Assembly: GCF_007751035.1 (NCBI RefSeq)
Contig: NZ_CP036433.1
Span: forward strand, 3,143,001-3,207,000
Direction of reading: 5' to 3'
DNA length: 64,000 bases
From: Lignipirellula cremea
GTDB taxonomy: Bacteria; Planctomycetota; Planctomycetia; Pirellulales; Pirellulaceae
Every line of letters begins with the position of its first letter. The first letter of the stretch is position 1. This document shows positions 17,901 through 28,186 of the stretch, in pieces. A program made the translations under genes and the position numbers. The notes under the pieces were generated by a model that had not been told where the DNA came from, ran no database searches, and was given only the letters and a program-made list of their open reading frames with translations.

Positions 17901-19130
17901 TTACGGAGAAGGCGGCTCTTCGTTGGCGTCTGCGTCGTGGTGTTCGGGTCCCGGCGGTTCGTCGTTTTCGGCCTGCTTGGCGCGGAAGGCGATCCACTTT
18001 TTGTGGGCGGTCTGACGGTCTTCTTCGGATTTGAAACCCACCGTGCCGGGATTGAAAACGTTCTGCGGGTTGGGCTGGTAACGCTCGAAGCCGAATTCCT
18101 TCGGGTCCTCGCCTGCCAGATACACCATGGCGGCCAGGGCCACGTCGTACAGTTGGGCTTCGTAGTTGACGTTGTTGATACGTTGGGCGCCGATCCGGTT
18201 GCGGGCTTCCGGTCGTTCCAGGACTTTCTCGACGCTGGGAATGTTGGACTCGTCGCCAAAACGGGCAATGGCCAGGATGGCGTACTGCAGAATGTGCGGC
18301 TGGTTCGGCCCGTCGCGGAGGGCCCTTTCGGCCGGAATGAGTCCATCTTGAATGTCGTACTGCATGGCCAGGTTCAGGGCCTGGTACAGGGTCCAGCCTT
18401 CGCCGCGGCGGATCCAGGCTCCCATCAGTTTGCGGCTGACTTCTTTCCGTTCGCCGCTCATGAGTTCATTGCGGAAGTTGGGCTGGTAACAGAAGCCGTA
18501 CAGGATGGAGCTGACCTGCGGCGTCAGCGGCACATCTTCGATGGAGGCCATGAAGATCATCGCGGCGACGTTGCCATAAGCCAGCTGATGACGGAACTGG
18601 CCGATCGAGGTCTGCAGTTCCTGGCTGCGGATGGCCAGCTTCTCGGCAATGGCGGCCGGTCCCTGGTCGATGACGGCCAGGGCGTCGCTTTCGGATTTCT
18701 GCAGTTCGACAAACAGGGCGCGGGATTCCGGGTCGTCGCCAAACTGCTTGTTAAATTCTTTCCAGCCGGGCAGACCGACATCGGCGGCTTCAGAGCGGCC
18801 GGCAATGAAGTCATCAAGCCGGCGTTTGAAATCCAGCTCCACCACCATCGCCAGGATGCGAATCGCCCGGTACTTCACTTCCGGATCCGTGTGGCGCGTG
18901 ACCTTGCGCAGCTCGTCCATCGTTGCCAGGCCGATTTCTGTCAGCTGGTTGGAAGCGTCTTCCCGGCGGGCGAATTCAGGATCGCCCAACTGTTCAATTA
19001 ATCCGCGGATCTTCGCGGCGGCCTCCGGGGAAACCGGCGTCTCTTCGGCCATGCCAGCCGGAGTCCAGGCGGACGAAAACACAGCAAAGCCCAGCAATGC
19101 CGTAGCGCAAGTGGTCGTAAAACGGCCCAT
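17901..19130 (-). CDS. Secreted HEAT-repeat protein
   Basis: The 409-residue protein starts with a signal peptide (MGRFTTTCATALLGFAVFSSAWTPAGMA). Residues about 35-100 hold HEAT-like helices (LIEQLGDPEFARREDASNQL, DPEVKYRAIRILA), a motif widespread in planctomycete exported proteins. The rest is helical with no recognised enzyme motif, and the tail (last 30 residues) is rich in Pro, Glu and Asp. It is probably a periplasmic scaffold or binding protein of unknown partner. The start was chosen because the signal peptide begins there; the frame is open further upstream but with non-coding-like composition. The downstream lutB-like gene is on the same strand 170 bases away. Confidence 0.75.
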   Translation of the reverse strand: MGRFTTTCATALLGFAVFSSAWTPAGMAEETPVSPEAAAKIRGLIEQLGDPEFARREDASNQLTEIGLATMDELRKVTRHTDPEVKYRAIRILAMVVELDFKRRLDDFIAGRSEAADVGLPGWKEFNKQFGDDPESRALFVELQKSESDALAVIDQGPAAIAEKLAIRSQELQTSIGQFRHQLAYGNVAAMIFMASIEDVPLTPQVSSILYGFCYQPNFRNELMSGERKEVSRKLMGAWIRRGEGWTLYQALNLAMQYDIQDGLIPAERALRDGPNQPHILQYAILAIARFGDESNIPSVEKVLERPEARNRIGAQRINNVNYEAQLYDVALAAMVYLAGEDPKEFGFERYQPNPQNVFNPGTVGFKSEEDRQTAHKKWIAFRAKQAENDEPPGPEHHDADANEEPPSP

Positions 19131-19514
19131 AGCGATCTCTGGTTGGCGGAAAGAAGGGGAGCGAGCGACACAATCCCTGTCCTTACATTGTAGGCATTTG
19201 CAGCCAGGGTCGTCCAGGCTTTGCGAGATAAAGGAAAAAATCGCCAGTAGCGGGAGGATTGGACGCCCGCGGAACTCCCCCAGGTTGCAAGCCCATGCCG
19301 CAAGACCTTGCCGGAAGCCCATGCCGCAAGCCCGCGCCGTGCGCAGTCTTGTTCGCGAATTCGACAGCACCCTTGCAAACGTCAGAAAAGGAGTCGTCGC
19401 CTGAAGATTCATTTTTTTCCCCTCCCGGCGACTGCTCCTGCCTGACGAAACCGTTTCGCGCAAGCAGACTGGGAGGTTCCCCCCACCCACTCTCTCTCCA
19501 TGTTGAGCTGAGTA
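19131..19514. other. Divergent spacer with 16-bp direct repeat
   Basis: This spacer separates two divergently transcribed genes and so should contain both promoters. AAGCCCATGCCGCAAG is present twice, at 19289-19304 and 19315-19330 (26-base offset). No clear -10/-35 pair is assigned. Confidence 0.45.
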
Positions 19515-20588
19515 ATGCTACAAGTGACGTTGGTTAAGCCAGACCAGATTTCCGCCGAGGCAGGCGAAACCTGGCGTCGCCTGCTGGATCAGGCTGCAGG
19601 CTTTGACAGCCCGTTCTTTCGCCCGGAGTTTGCGGCGCTGATCGGCCAGGTGCGTCCTGATGCAGAAGTCGCCATTTTGACCAAGGCGGGCCGGCAGGTT
19701 GGTTTTCTTCCCTTTCGGCGGCAGGGTACGATCGGTCGTCCGCTGGCGGGCGTGCTATCGGACTTCGAAGGATTGGTGCTGGAGCAGGGGGTGCAGGTGG
19801 GTGATTGCGAACTGCTGGCTGCCTGTGGGTTGTCGGCCTGGCGGTTTGATCATTGGCTGGCGGACCAGTCCGCGTTTGCCAGCGGCGTTTATCAGCAGCA
19901 GACCTCGCCCATGATCGACCTTTCAAGCGGTTATGCGGCGTACTGCCAGGTGCTGCAGCAATCGGGTCGCACCTGGGTCCAGAAGACCCATCGAAAAAAG
20001 CGAAAGCTGGAGCGGGAAGTCGGCCCGGTCACTTTCCGGACGTACGACCATTCGCCCGCGACGCTTGCCCAGTTGCTGGCCTGGAAAGCCGAGCAGTACC
20101 AGCGCACCGGACAGTGGAACCCGCTGCAGACGGAATGGGTCCAGGCCTTCCTGCCGCGGCTGGTCGCGCAGCAGAGTGCGGATTTTGCGGGCTGGGTCGC
20201 TTCGGTTTGGGCGGGCGATCAACTGGTGGCGGCCTGTCTGGGGATGCGGTCCGCCAACGTGGCGCATCCCTGGTTCCCGGCCTATTCGCCAGCGTTTGCG
20301 CGTTACAGCCCCGGTCGACTACTGCTGCTGGAGATGGCTGAAGCGTTTGCCGACCAGGGGATGACGCGGGTCGATTTGGGGAAAGGGCCCGAGGAATACA
20401 AACAGCATTTCGCCACCGGCAGCATTGCCGTGGCGGAAGGATCGGTCGAACGTTCGCCGTTGACGTACGCCGTGCGCCGCGGCTGGCGGCAGACCCAGGC
20501 GTACTTTCGCCAGTCGCCACTACGACGTCCGCTGCTGGCCCCCTATCGTCTGTTGCGGAACGCGTATCGCCGGATGCGTTATTCCTGA
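19515..20588 (+). CDS. CelD/BcsL-type GNAT acetyltransferase
   Basis: The 357-residue protein belongs to the double-GNAT group typified by CelD/BcsL (Acetyltransf_6). Characteristic pieces are SPFFRPEFAALIG near 33-45, a basic stretch KTHRKKRKLERE near 157-168, and the C-terminal block YSPGRLLLLEMAEAFADQGMTRVDLGKGPEEYKQHF (about 260-296; shown here only to mark the motif region LGKGPEEYK). Such enzymes transfer acyl groups in exopolysaccharide or cellulose synthesis. No polysaccharide operon is adjacent. The ATG follows a GAGCTGAG stretch. Confidence 0.8.
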   Translation: MLQVTLVKPDQISAEAGETWRRLLDQAAGFDSPFFRPEFAALIGQVRPDAEVAILTKAGRQVGFLPFRRQGTIGRPLAGVLSDFEGLVLEQGVQVGDCELLAACGLSAWRFDHWLADQSAFASGVYQQQTSPMIDLSSGYAAYCQVLQQSGRTWVQKTHRKKRKLEREVGPVTFRTYDHSPATLAQLLAWKAEQYQRTGQWNPLQTEWVQAFLPRLVAQQSADFAGWVASVWAGDQLVAACLGMRSANVAHPWFPAYSPAFARYSPGRLLLLEMAEAFADQGMTRVDLGKGPEEYKQHFATGSIAVAEGSVERSPLTYAVRRGWRQTQAYFRQSPLRRPLLAPYRLLRNAYRRMRYS

Positions 20589-21100
20589 CCTGAAAGTCTT
20601 CCGGGAACGAAGGGAGCAGAAGCCGGGTCGCCGCCCTTTCGTCGGCAAGAAGCGAGCGTTTTTCGGCGTGGTAAAAAATCAACTCGCAAAATCGGGCCCG
20701 GAACGAAAAAATGCTTTGCCCTGGCTGCACGCTTTAATTATGCTGAAAGGTGTGGCGAGCAGGCTCCCCGCTCCCGCGAATCACTGGTGTCAGGTTCTGG
20801 CGCCTGAAGGTCGGCGCCCTGGGATTGGGTGCGATCCTTATAACCCGCTGTCAGGCTGTGCGAGCCTGATACTTCTTTGCAACGCAGAATCGAGCAAGGT
20901 TCTGTTTTTGAATCACTCGCCGAAGGGCCGTAGATTCAATTTCTTGCCGTAAGTTCCTTCTGGTGCGGCAGTTGTGTTCATCGCATAAAAATTCTTTAGC
21001 GTTTGGCGCCGGCTGTGCATTATCAGGTCTTCCGATTCGCAGGGAGTGGAAACCAACGCTGACCAGTACAACTGGCGCAGCTGCACCGAGGAGTCTCATC
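20589..21100. other. Long leader upstream of the sigma-factor gene
   Basis: About 510 bases have no gene. A hairpin at 20851-20869 (TCAGGCT/AGCCTGA, loop GTGCG) may end transcription from the acetyltransferase gene. GGCGCC pairs with a second GGCGCC just upstream, near 20798-20818. No open frame with a recognisable product is present. The stretch should also hold the sigma-factor promoter. Confidence 0.4.
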
Positions 21101-22660
21101 TTGGCAAAATCTAGCCGCAAGACCGTCGTCCGCCAGAAGAACGTCAAATCCAATAGCAATGCGTCGTCATCAAATGATCGTTTCGAAAGGGAGGAATGGG
21201 ACGACCATTCCGAGTCCATCGACGATCGGCACGATGATGTCTCTGTCGGCTCCGATCCGATCGATGACCCCGTCCGCATGTACCTGATGCAAATGGGGCG
21301 TATCCCGTTGCTCAATCGCGTGCAGGAAGTGCAGATCGCCAAAGAGATTGATCGCACGCGGTACTTCTATCGCGGCAACCTGCTGGCCACTGACTACATG
21401 CTGCAGGGCGCCGTGAGCGCCCTGGAAAAAGTCCATAACGGGCAGTTGCGACTGGACCGCACCATCGAAGTGTCGGTCACCAACACAGCCGAGAAAAAGC
21501 GAATCATGAAGCGGCTGGGGCCCAACCTGAACACCCTGCGGCAGCTGCTGGAACTGAACCGCCGGGATTACGCGGTCGCCATCAGCAAAAGGCAGGCCGG
21601 ACCGCTGCGACAGGCCGCCTGGCGCCGGCTGGTTCGTCGCCGGAACAAAGCCGTGCGACTGATTGAGGAGTTGAACCTGCGAGTGAATCGCCTGCAGCCG
21701 CTGTTCGCCCGGCTGGTCGAAATCTCGGAGCGGATGCAGGAACTGAAATCGCAAATCGCCGAAGCTAGTGTCGATGCTAACTTTCCCGGCCGCACCATCA
21801 ATGAGATGCAGGCCGAACTGCACCAGTTGATGAAGATCACCTATGAAAGCCCCGCCACGCTGAAACGGCGGATCGAAGCCACCAGCCGACTGCAGGCCAG
21901 GCACGATTCGGCCAAGCGAAAACTGTCCGCCGGCAACTTGCGACTGGTCGTTTCCATCGCCAAGAAATACCGCAATCGCGGGCTCAGTTTTCTCGACCTG
22001 ATTCAAGAGGGCAACACAGGCCTGATGCGGGCCGTCGACAAGTTTGAGCACGCCCGCGGCTACAAGTTCTCGACCTACGCCACCTGGTGGATTCGTCAGG
22101 CAATCACCAGGGCGATCGCCGATCAAAGTCGCACGATCCGCGTGCCGGTGCACATGATCGACACCATGAGCAAGGTCCGCACCGTCACCCGGGAACTCGT
22201 CCAGGAGCTGGGCCGCGAACCCTCGCCGGAAGAAACGGCCGAACGGGCCGGCCTGTCGATTGAAGACGCCCGCTGCATTATGAAAATGGCGCGTCAGCCG
22301 TTGTCGCTGGATCAGCCAGTCGGCGAACACGACGACAGCTACTTTGGCGAGTTCCTGGAAGACTACCGCGACGACGACCCGTTGCGCGAGACCAACCAGC
22401 AGGCCCTGAAGCATTGCATCGAAGACGCCATGGAATCGCTCAACTATCGCGAGCGGGAGATCCTGCGTCTGCGATACGGCCTGGCCGACGGCTATGCATA
22501 TACGCTGGAAGAGGTCGGCAAGATCTTCTCGGTCACCCGGGAACGCGTGCGACAGATCGAATCGAAGGCCGTCCGCAAACTCCAGCAGCCGTACCGCAGC
22601 CGCGGTCTGGTCAGCTTCCTCGACGGCGTGGAGCCGGTCGAATCGGCCGAACGGGCCTGA
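21101..22660 (+). CDS. RpoD-like sigma-70 factor (TTG start)
   Basis: The 519-residue sigma factor has region 1.2 at about 55-85 ([16 protein letters not shown]). A long non-conserved segment of about 190 residues follows. Regions 2-3 start near 275 ([50 protein letters not shown]) and region 4 ends with [19 protein letters not shown], the helix-turn-helix that reads the -35 element. It is of the primary/RpoD class by region 1.2 and the non-conserved insert, although planctomycetes carry several related copies. The start is TTG at 21101: GAGGAG lies seven bases before it and the product then begins (M)[10 protein letters not shown] longer frame from a GTG at 20963 lacks support. Confidence 0.88.
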   Translation: MAKSSRKTVVRQKNVKSNSNASSSNDRFEREEWDDHSESIDDRHDDVSVGSDPIDDPVRMYLMQMGRIPLLNRVQEVQIAKEIDRTRYFYRGNLLATDYMLQGAVSALEKVHNGQLRLDRTIEVSVTNTAEKKRIMKRLGPNLNTLRQLLELNRRDYAVAISKRQAGPLRQAAWRRLVRRRNKAVRLIEELNLRVNRLQPLFARLVEISERMQELKSQIAEASVDANFPGRTINEMQAELHQLMKITYESPATLKRRIEATSRLQARHDSAKRKLSAGNLRLVVSIAKKYRNRGLSFLDLIQEGNTGLMRAVDKFEHARGYKFSTYATWWIRQAITRAIADQSRTIRVPVHMIDTMSKVRTVTRELVQELGREPSPEETAERAGLSIEDARCIMKMARQPLSLDQPVGEHDDSYFGEFLEDYRDDDPLRETNQQALKHCIEDAMESLNYREREILRLRYGLADGYAYTLEEVGKIFSVTRERVRQIESKAVRKLQQPYRSRGLVSFLDGVEPVESAERA

Positions 22661-22810
22661 ACCTACAACCTCGACGAAGAGGCAGCCGACCCGGAGCAGT
22701 CTCCAGGCCAGCAGTCAGGACGTCAAGTTTAAAAGGGGCAGCCAGGATTGCCCGGGCAGACGGACCACGATCAGGTTCCCGCTTGCCCGGACCGGTTTTA
22801 TGGCAAGACG

Positions 22811-23803
22811 TTACTTCTTTTCCACCGCCCAGATGTTCTGGTAGCGAACGGGATTGCCGTGGTTCTGCAGGTAGACGGGGCCCGGTTCGGGGCCCGCTTT
22901 GGTCGGGGCCGAGGTGGTGTTTCTTTCGCCCGGCAGCTCCACGTTGTCGTGAATGACAACGCCGTTGTGCTTGACCGTGACGCGCGGATTCTTCACCACC
23001 TTGCCAGCGTCGTCGAACGTCCCGGCCGTGTACTCCACATCGTAGGTTTGCCAGGTGAGCGGAGGCAGGCACATGTTCAGGGCGGGGCTGGCGACCGAGT
23101 AGATGCCGCCGCACTCATTCTGCTTCCCTTCCAGGCCAAACGAGTCGAGCATCTGCACTTCGTACCGGCCCTGCAGATAGAGACCGCTGTTGCCGCGACC
23201 CTGGCCGCGATTCTCGGGCTGGTAGGGCAGGCGGAATTCAACGTGCAGCGTGTGGTCGCCGAACTTCTGCTTGCTGGTCACACCCTGCATCAGCAGGCCT
23301 TCTTCGCTGGCTTTGCCGCCGACCCAGTTTTCGACATCGTCCGGTCCGCCGTATAACACCACGGCGCCTTGAGGCGGTTTGGCTCCCAGCGTGGGGCTCT
23401 GACGCTGGATCCTTTTGAGCGTGCCGATCGCCGTGTTGGAACCGGGGGCGTAGATCGTCAGCTGGCCGTTCTCCACGACTCCCTTGCCCAGGGTGTCTTC
23501 GATGATGACCTTTCCGTCTTTCAGCTCGCCCCGTTTCTGGATGCGCAGCGGACCGTTTCCGTCCCAGCCGGCGCCGGGCAGGCCGCCCGGGTAAGCGACC
23601 GCCTGGAACTTGCCGTTCCCTTCGGCGATCAGTTGCACGCCGTATTTGACGGCGTCTTCCCCTTCATGGAGTTTCCCTTCGTACTCGCCCTGGATGGCGA
23701 AGTCGGCGTCGGTTTTGTCGGGATCGGTATACGTTTCGCCGGCGACAGCGAATCCGTGGGAAAGGACAAACGCCGCAACGGCGACAGAAAACAGGCGGTT
23801 CAT
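22811..23803 (-). CDS. Secreted DUF1080 protein (3-keto-disaccharide hydrolase type)
   Basis: The 330-residue protein has a signal peptide (MNRLFSVAVAAFVLSHGFAVA). A first region ends near residue 140. A C-terminal jelly-roll DUF1080 domain follows (about 145-330: FGDHTLHVEFRLPY, GNSGLYLQGRYEVQMLDSFG, NECGGIYS, WQTYDVEYTAG). DUF1080 domains occur in 3-keto-disaccharide hydrolases and in many planctomycete exported proteins, suggesting a role in sugar breakdown outside the cytoplasm. An in-frame ATG at 23845 with GGGAG six bases upstream is an alternative start and would add 14 residues before the signal peptide. It is transcribed on its own, away from the sigma gene. Confidence 0.85.
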   Translation of the reverse strand: MNRLFSVAVAAFVLSHGFAVAGETYTDPDKTDADFAIQGEYEGKLHEGEDAVKYGVQLIAEGNGKFQAVAYPGGLPGAGWDGNGPLRIQKRGELKDGKVIIEDTLGKGVVENGQLTIYAPGSNTAIGTLKRIQRQSPTLGAKPPQGAVVLYGGPDDVENWVGGKASEEGLLMQGVTSKQKFGDHTLHVEFRLPYQPENRGQGRGNSGLYLQGRYEVQMLDSFGLEGKQNECGGIYSVASPALNMCLPPLTWQTYDVEYTAGTFDDAGKVVKNPRVTVKHNGVVIHDNVELPGERNTTSAPTKAGPEPGPVYLQNHGNPVRYQNIWAVEKK

Positions 23804-23968
23804 GGTGCAGGCTCGCAGGAGAAGTGACGGGAGAATAGCCCGCATTGTGAACTCCCGCGAACCGCCTGGCAAGTGAATCCCGGGCTGTTGTCGCACGCAG
23901 CTCTCCGGTGTCGACCCTGCACTCCGGTCGCCTTGGGAAAGTTGCCCGCCCAGGAGTGAACGCGCACA

Positions 23969-24766
23969 CTACAGAGCGTTGGCGGCGGCCTCGTTGATCA
24001 TCAGCCGGCGAATGGCCGTGGCGCGGCCCGTTTCTGGATCGATATCGACGATCGTTCCTGACAGACGTACGTCGCTGACAGCGACATGGAAATAGGTCGG
24101 CCGGAAGGTGAGAGTCGTTTCCATCACCCGTTCGATCGAACGCCCAAGGATGCTGGAGTACGGACCCGTCATGCCCACGTCGCACTGGAATGCGGTGCCG
24201 CCGGGAAAGATCTGTTCATCGGCGGTCGGCACATGGGTGTGCGTTCCCAGCACGGCTGACACGCGGCCGTCGAGATACCGTCCCATCAGTTGCATGTCGC
24301 TGGTGGCTTCGGCGTGGAAGTCGAGGATGCGGACTTTCACATCGGCGGGGATCTCAGCCAGTACGCGATCAGCGGCCGTCCAGGGGCAATCGACCGGCCG
24401 CATGAACACGCGGCCCAGCAGACTGAACACGGCGACCTGCTCGCCAGATGCGGTGGAAACCACGGCCCAGTTGCGCCCCGGGGCCGCCTTAGGGAAGTTG
24501 GCCGGTTTGACGATATTGGCTTCTTTTTCCAGGATCTCGATGATGTCTTTTTTGCGATAGATATGATCGCCCAGCGTGATGCAGTCGACGCCTGCGGCCA
24601 GCAGTTGCCGATAGATGGCCGGCGTAATACCGGAGCCGTTTTCTGCGTTCTCGCCGTTGGCGATGACCAGGTCAAGTTCTTCGCTTTGCCGTATTTTAGG
24701 AACGACCTGGGCGACGAAATCTTTCCCCGGCTTGCCGACGATATCGCCGATGAGCAGGATGCGCAC
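23969..24766 (-). CDS. ymdB: YmdB-family metallophosphoesterase
   Basis: The 265-residue protein matches the TIGR00282/YmdB family of 2',3'-cyclic-nucleotide phosphodiesterases. Metal-binding motifs appear in order: GDIVGKPG (7-14), NGENAENG (37-44), LGDHIYRKK (65-73), DFHAEATSD (about 147-155) and GTHTHVPTAD (about 173-182). It starts at GTG with GAGG eight bases upstream, only five bases after the RNase Y stop, so the two genes form an operon. The pair is also neighbouring in Bacillus subtilis and many others and takes part in RNA turnover and global gene control. Confidence 0.92.
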   Translation of the reverse strand: MRILLIGDIVGKPGKDFVAQVVPKIRQSEELDLVIANGENAENGSGITPAIYRQLLAAGVDCITLGDHIYRKKDIIEILEKEANIVKPANFPKAAPGRNWAVVSTASGEQVAVFSLLGRVFMRPVDCPWTAADRVLAEIPADVKVRILDFHAEATSDMQLMGRYLDGRVSAVLGTHTHVPTADEQIFPGGTAFQCDVGMTGPYSSILGRSIERVMETTLTFRPTYFHVAVSDVRLSGTIVDIDPETGRATAIRRLMINEAAANAL

Positions 24767-24771
24767 CGCAG

Positions 24772-26337
24772 CTACCTCGCAATTTCGGTGAACCGCGCCT
24801 CGCGGACCACGGTGACTTTAATTTCGCCGGGGTAGGTTAGCTGTTCTTCGAAAGCTTTCGCAATCCCGCGGCAGATTTTGGCCGCTTTAGCGTCGTCGGT
24901 GTTGCGGCTGCCGACAATCACCCGCAGCTCGCGGCCGGCCTGGATGGCGAACGCCTGGTTCACGCCGTCGAAACCGCTGGCGATGGATTCGAGTTCTTCC
25001 ATCCGCTTGATATAGCGTTCCAGCGTTTCCCGCCGGGCGCCAGGGCGGGAAGCACTGCAGGCGTCGGCCGTCGCGACCAGCATGGTGTACGGGTAATCGG
25101 TCACAATATCATCGTGATGGCCCAGCGCGGCATGCACCACTTCGGCGCATTCGCCGTGGCGTTTGAGCAGGTCGGCGCCGATTTTGGGGTGTCCGCCTTC
25201 GAGCTCGTGATCGGCCGCTTTGCCGATATCGTGCAGCAGTCCACAGCGACGGCCAAGCTGGCCGTCGAGGCCGATCATTTCCGCCAGCATGCCGGTAATA
25301 AAGGCGACTTCCACACTGTGTCGCAGCACGTTCTGGCTGTAACTGGTGCGGAAGTGCATGCGGCCGAGCATTTCAATGACCTTGTCGTTCAGGCCGTGAA
25401 TGTCGACTTCCTGGGCCGCCTCTTCGCCCCGCTTGCGGATCACATCGGCGATTTCCGACTGGGTCTCGGTGACGACCTCTTCGATCCGGGAAGGATGGAT
25501 GCGGCCGTCGGCGATCAGTTTGGTCAGCGACATGCGGGCCACCTCTCGGCGGACCGGATCAAAACCGCTGACGATGACCACGCCGGGCGTATCGTCGATA
25601 ATCACATCGACGCCCGTTTCTTTCTCAAAGGAGCGGATATTGCGGCCTTCGCGACCGATGATCCGGCCCTTCATTTCATCGTTGGGGATATCCACGGTGC
25701 TGGTCGTGGTTTCCGCTGTGTGGGCCGCGGCGTACCGATGCAAAGCGGTGAGCAGAATGTCGCGGGCCTTCAGATCGCACGTTTCGGCGATCCGTTTTTC
25801 GTGCTTGAGGATGATAGAGCCGGTTTCATGGGCCAGCTCTTCCTCCAGGTCCGTCAGAAGTTTGGCCTCGGCGACCTCGCGGGACATGCCGCTGATTTCG
25901 TAGAGTTTACGGCGCTGCTCCTCGACCATCTGGTCCAGTTCTTCGCTCCGTTTGTTGGTCTCTTCCAGACGCTCGGTCAGGCGCCTTTGCGTACCTTCGA
26001 CGTGGCGTTCCTGCTTCCGCAGGTCGTCCTCTTTTTGTTCGATGGATTGCTGGCGTTTGTCGAGTTTGCGCTCGCGGTCGCGGAGTTCGTCCCGCTCCTT
26101 GCTGAGCTCTTTTTCGTTCTCGGTCTTTTGCGCCAGGGCGCGCTCTTTGATTTCCAGGTCGGCTTCGCGCAGTCGGTTCGAAGCCTCTTGCCGCGCAGTC
26201 GTAAGAATGCCTTCGGCTTCGGATTCGGCGTCTTTGCGGCGCAAACGCTCCAGAAATTTCAACAACGTCACGCTCATTGCCGCCGCGATCAGGGCGGTAA
26301 CGACGATCGTCACTACAATTTGTACAGTTCCCACCAC
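24772..26337 (-). CDS. rny: Ribonuclease Y
   Basis: This membrane-bound endoribonuclease initiates mRNA decay. From the chosen GTG it has 521 residues. The order is a transmembrane segment (about 1-22, [20 protein letters not shown]), a long charged coiled coil (about 30-190), a KH domain with [19 protein letters not shown] (about 210-228), and an HD domain with [12 protein letters not shown] (about 355-366) holding the catalytic metal site. GAGGGAG lies eight bases before the GTG at 26337. The frame remains open to 26385, but that adds a charged leader before the membrane anchor. It is followed at once by ymdB. Confidence 0.95.
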   Translation of the reverse strand: MVGTVQIVVTIVVTALIAAAMSVTLLKFLERLRRKDAESEAEGILTTARQEASNRLREADLEIKERALAQKTENEKELSKERDELRDRERKLDKRQQSIEQKEDDLRKQERHVEGTQRRLTERLEETNKRSEELDQMVEEQRRKLYEISGMSREVAEAKLLTDLEEELAHETGSIILKHEKRIAETCDLKARDILLTALHRYAAAHTAETTTSTVDIPNDEMKGRIIGREGRNIRSFEKETGVDVIIDDTPGVVIVSGFDPVRREVARMSLTKLIADGRIHPSRIEEVVTETQSEIADVIRKRGEEAAQEVDIHGLNDKVIEMLGRMHFRTSYSQNVLRHSVEVAFITGMLAEMIGLDGQLGRRCGLLHDIGKAADHELEGGHPKIGADLLKRHGECAEVVHAALGHHDDIVTDYPYTMLVATADACSASRPGARRETLERYIKRMEELESIASGFDGVNQAFAIQAGRELRVIVGSRNTDDAKAAKICRGIAKAFEEQLTYPGEIKVTVVREARFTEIAR

Positions 26338-26524
26338 CGGTTGGGCTCCCTCTCGTCGGGCAGCGCCGGGGCGCGAATCGCGCATTCATGGCCAGAAGAT
26401 CCAGCCGGCAGAAATGCCGAAGGGACCGCAGGCGAATCCACGATTCTCCGTTCCTCTCAGAAAAGACCCACAAAAGCGGGAAAACGGGCGAGTTAGTTAG
26501 AACTCCCGAAGGATGGCCGTACGG

Positions 26525-26821
26525 TCACAGGTCGGTTTGCTGGTCTGCCCCAGAAACGCGTCGTTTCCAGAAACCGAAGCAAATCGCTGAAAAAAATGCC
26601 GCCACAGGCTCCCAGCCGCGACGCCAAAAGGCGCAAACCGTCCCCCAGAAATCTCCCTCGGACTGTGCCCCAAAACGGGCCAGCGCGTTGTGAATTTCCG
26701 CTTCTTCCTGTTCCCGCGACAACCGACGTCCCGCCAGGCGAACCGGAGCAGGCTGAAGTCGCTGATTACGCGTGAAAAAGTCGCCGAAGAGAAATTGAAT
26801 CACAAACAGGAAAAGATGCAT
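26525..26821 (-). CDS. Possible small protein upstream of RNase Y
   Basis: The open frame encodes 98 residues: a hydrophobic N terminus (MHLFLFVIQFLFGDFF), an acidic helix (REQEEAEIHNALARF) and an aromatic C-terminal hydrophobic stretch (WEPVAAFFSAICFGFW). It lies 187 bases before rny on the same strand. The ribosome site is weak and no family is recognised, so it may not be translated; base composition and the helix-like charge pattern make coding plausible. If real it would be a small membrane protein near the RNA-decay genes. Confidence 0.4.
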   Translation of the reverse strand: MHLFLFVIQFLFGDFFTRNQRLQPAPVRLAGRRLSREQEEAEIHNALARFGAQSEGDFWGTVCAFWRRGWEPVAAFFSAICFGFWKRRVSGADQQTDL

Positions 26822-26845
26822 CGACCTGTCCATACAAAAGGTCAA

Positions 26846-27267
26846 AGGGGGGCCGAAGCCGCGTTGGCACGCAATGCTTGAAGCCGATTAGTTCCAATCA
26901 ATCTCGCGGTATCCCACCCCATCGGGCGCGCCGCGGACGCACGTGTTTTAAACGGGCATCTCTTCCCAATCCTGACCGCGCCCGACGACTTTCGCCAAAA
27001 CCCAAAGTCAGTTTTGAGAAGAAGTTATGGCTCTCCCGGCAAAAAACAGCAAGGCGAGCTTTGATTATCGTAGCAGAGTAGCGACAGACTGCAACTGTTC
27101 TCTCCCGCTTCCCCTAGTTTTCCCGCCGCCCGGTCGGGTGGGTCAGGTTGCGAAAATTAGGGATGGAACGACTACCGCGAATCGGCCGTCCGCATCTGGC
27201 GCCGCCGCCACGCGGACAGCCGGAATCATCCGCCAGATCCCGAAAATCGTTCGCCCGAATCGCCCGT
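26846..27267. other. Spacer with no gene recognised
   Basis: About 420 bases separate the RNase Y region from the amidotransferase gene. Short open frames here carry no familiar motif. It should hold the promoter for the minus-strand RNA-decay genes and the end of the amidotransferase transcript. Confidence 0.35.
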
Positions 27268-27996
27268 CTATTCGCCAAAAAAATGAGCCAGGAACCGCGC
27301 CAGCAACTTTTCGCACGCTGGCGTTTCCTGGCAGGCGGCTTCGAATTCCTCCCGCGACATGCCGGAGATTTTCTGGATGTACGTCGGATACGCGCCGACC
27401 CGTACCAGCAGGTCGGCCCGGCCCAGCTCGGGATGAAACTGGGTGCAGTAGATCGGTTTGCCCGGCAGACGGAACGCCTGGTGGTCGACTTTCGCCGACG
27501 ACGCTAGCAACTCTGCCTGGGGCGGCAGCACCGCCACCCGGTCCTGGTGGCCGGCCGGAGCCAGAAAGCGACTGCCCGCGGCGCCAAAAATCGGATCGGA
27601 CAGACCCGCCTGCGTCAGGGTGATCTCAATCGTACCGAGTTCGGCGCGCGACAGATCGGTCACCACCTGCCCGCCCAGCGCCTGGGCCAACGCTTGAAAT
27701 CCCCAGCAACTGGCGAAGGTCGGCTTCGCCTGGTCGACCAGCCGACGTACGCCGTCGAGCGCTCGCGGCAGCCACGGTCCGCCGGAGGCGACCGAATAAT
27801 CACCGCTGCCGCCCAGCACCACCATATCGCAGGCGTCGAGCAGGCGGTCCGTCGGGGGGCCGCTGATCAGGTCATGGGTGGCGATCTGATCAGTGCGGCA
27901 GCCCAGCGCCTTGGCAAAGCAGCGGATCTCGTGCGCGATCATCGGGTCGTCGTCGTTGCGCACCTGGAGCAGCAGGAATCGCAGTTTGCTATGCAT
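27268..27996 (-). CDS. Class I glutamine amidotransferase-like protein
   Basis: The 242-residue protein has the triad-type glutamine amidotransferase fold. The nucleophile Cys97 is in ASCWGFQALAQALGG, and the catalytic His lies in YCTQFHPELG near residue 190. It resembles the stand-alone GMP-synthase-like amidotransferases. These either hydrolyse glutamine for a partner synthase or act on gamma-glutamyl compounds; the partner is not next to it. The ATG at 27996 is preferred over an upstream TTG at 28008. The neighbour on the other side is a divergent MgtC-like gene. Confidence 0.85.
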   Translation of the reverse strand: MHSKLRFLLLQVRNDDDPMIAHEIRCFAKALGCRTDQIATHDLISGPPTDRLLDACDMVVLGGSGDYSVASGGPWLPRALDGVRRLVDQAKPTFASCWGFQALAQALGGQVVTDLSRAELGTIEITLTQAGLSDPIFGAAGSRFLAPAGHQDRVAVLPPQAELLASSAKVDHQAFRLPGKPIYCTQFHPELGRADLLVRVGAYPTYIQKISGMSREEFEAACQETPACEKLLARFLAHFFGE

Positions 27997-28186
27997 AGCC
28001 AGCTTCAAACAATAAAAGGAGCCATTCCGCAGAATGGGATACGAACCGTCTTACGGGACAAGGGCGGGCCCGGAAAACCGACGGCGGCCAGGCAGCCGCG
28101 ACGGTTGCTTCAGTTTCCCGTGTTGACGATAACAAACGACCCGGAATTGAAAACTACCTGCGACTGCATTTCGAGAGAGACTGTTT

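Noticed and set aside
17731-17997. N-terminal extension of LutB
   Set aside because: Arg/Pro-rich, not in the family; start at 17730 is standard.
20963-21100. GTG start for the sigma factor
   Set aside because: No ribosome site there; the TTG at 21101 has GAGGAG and the more sensible N terminus.
21170-22414. 414-codon frame opposite the sigma factor
   Set aside because: Shadow in a GC-rich gene.
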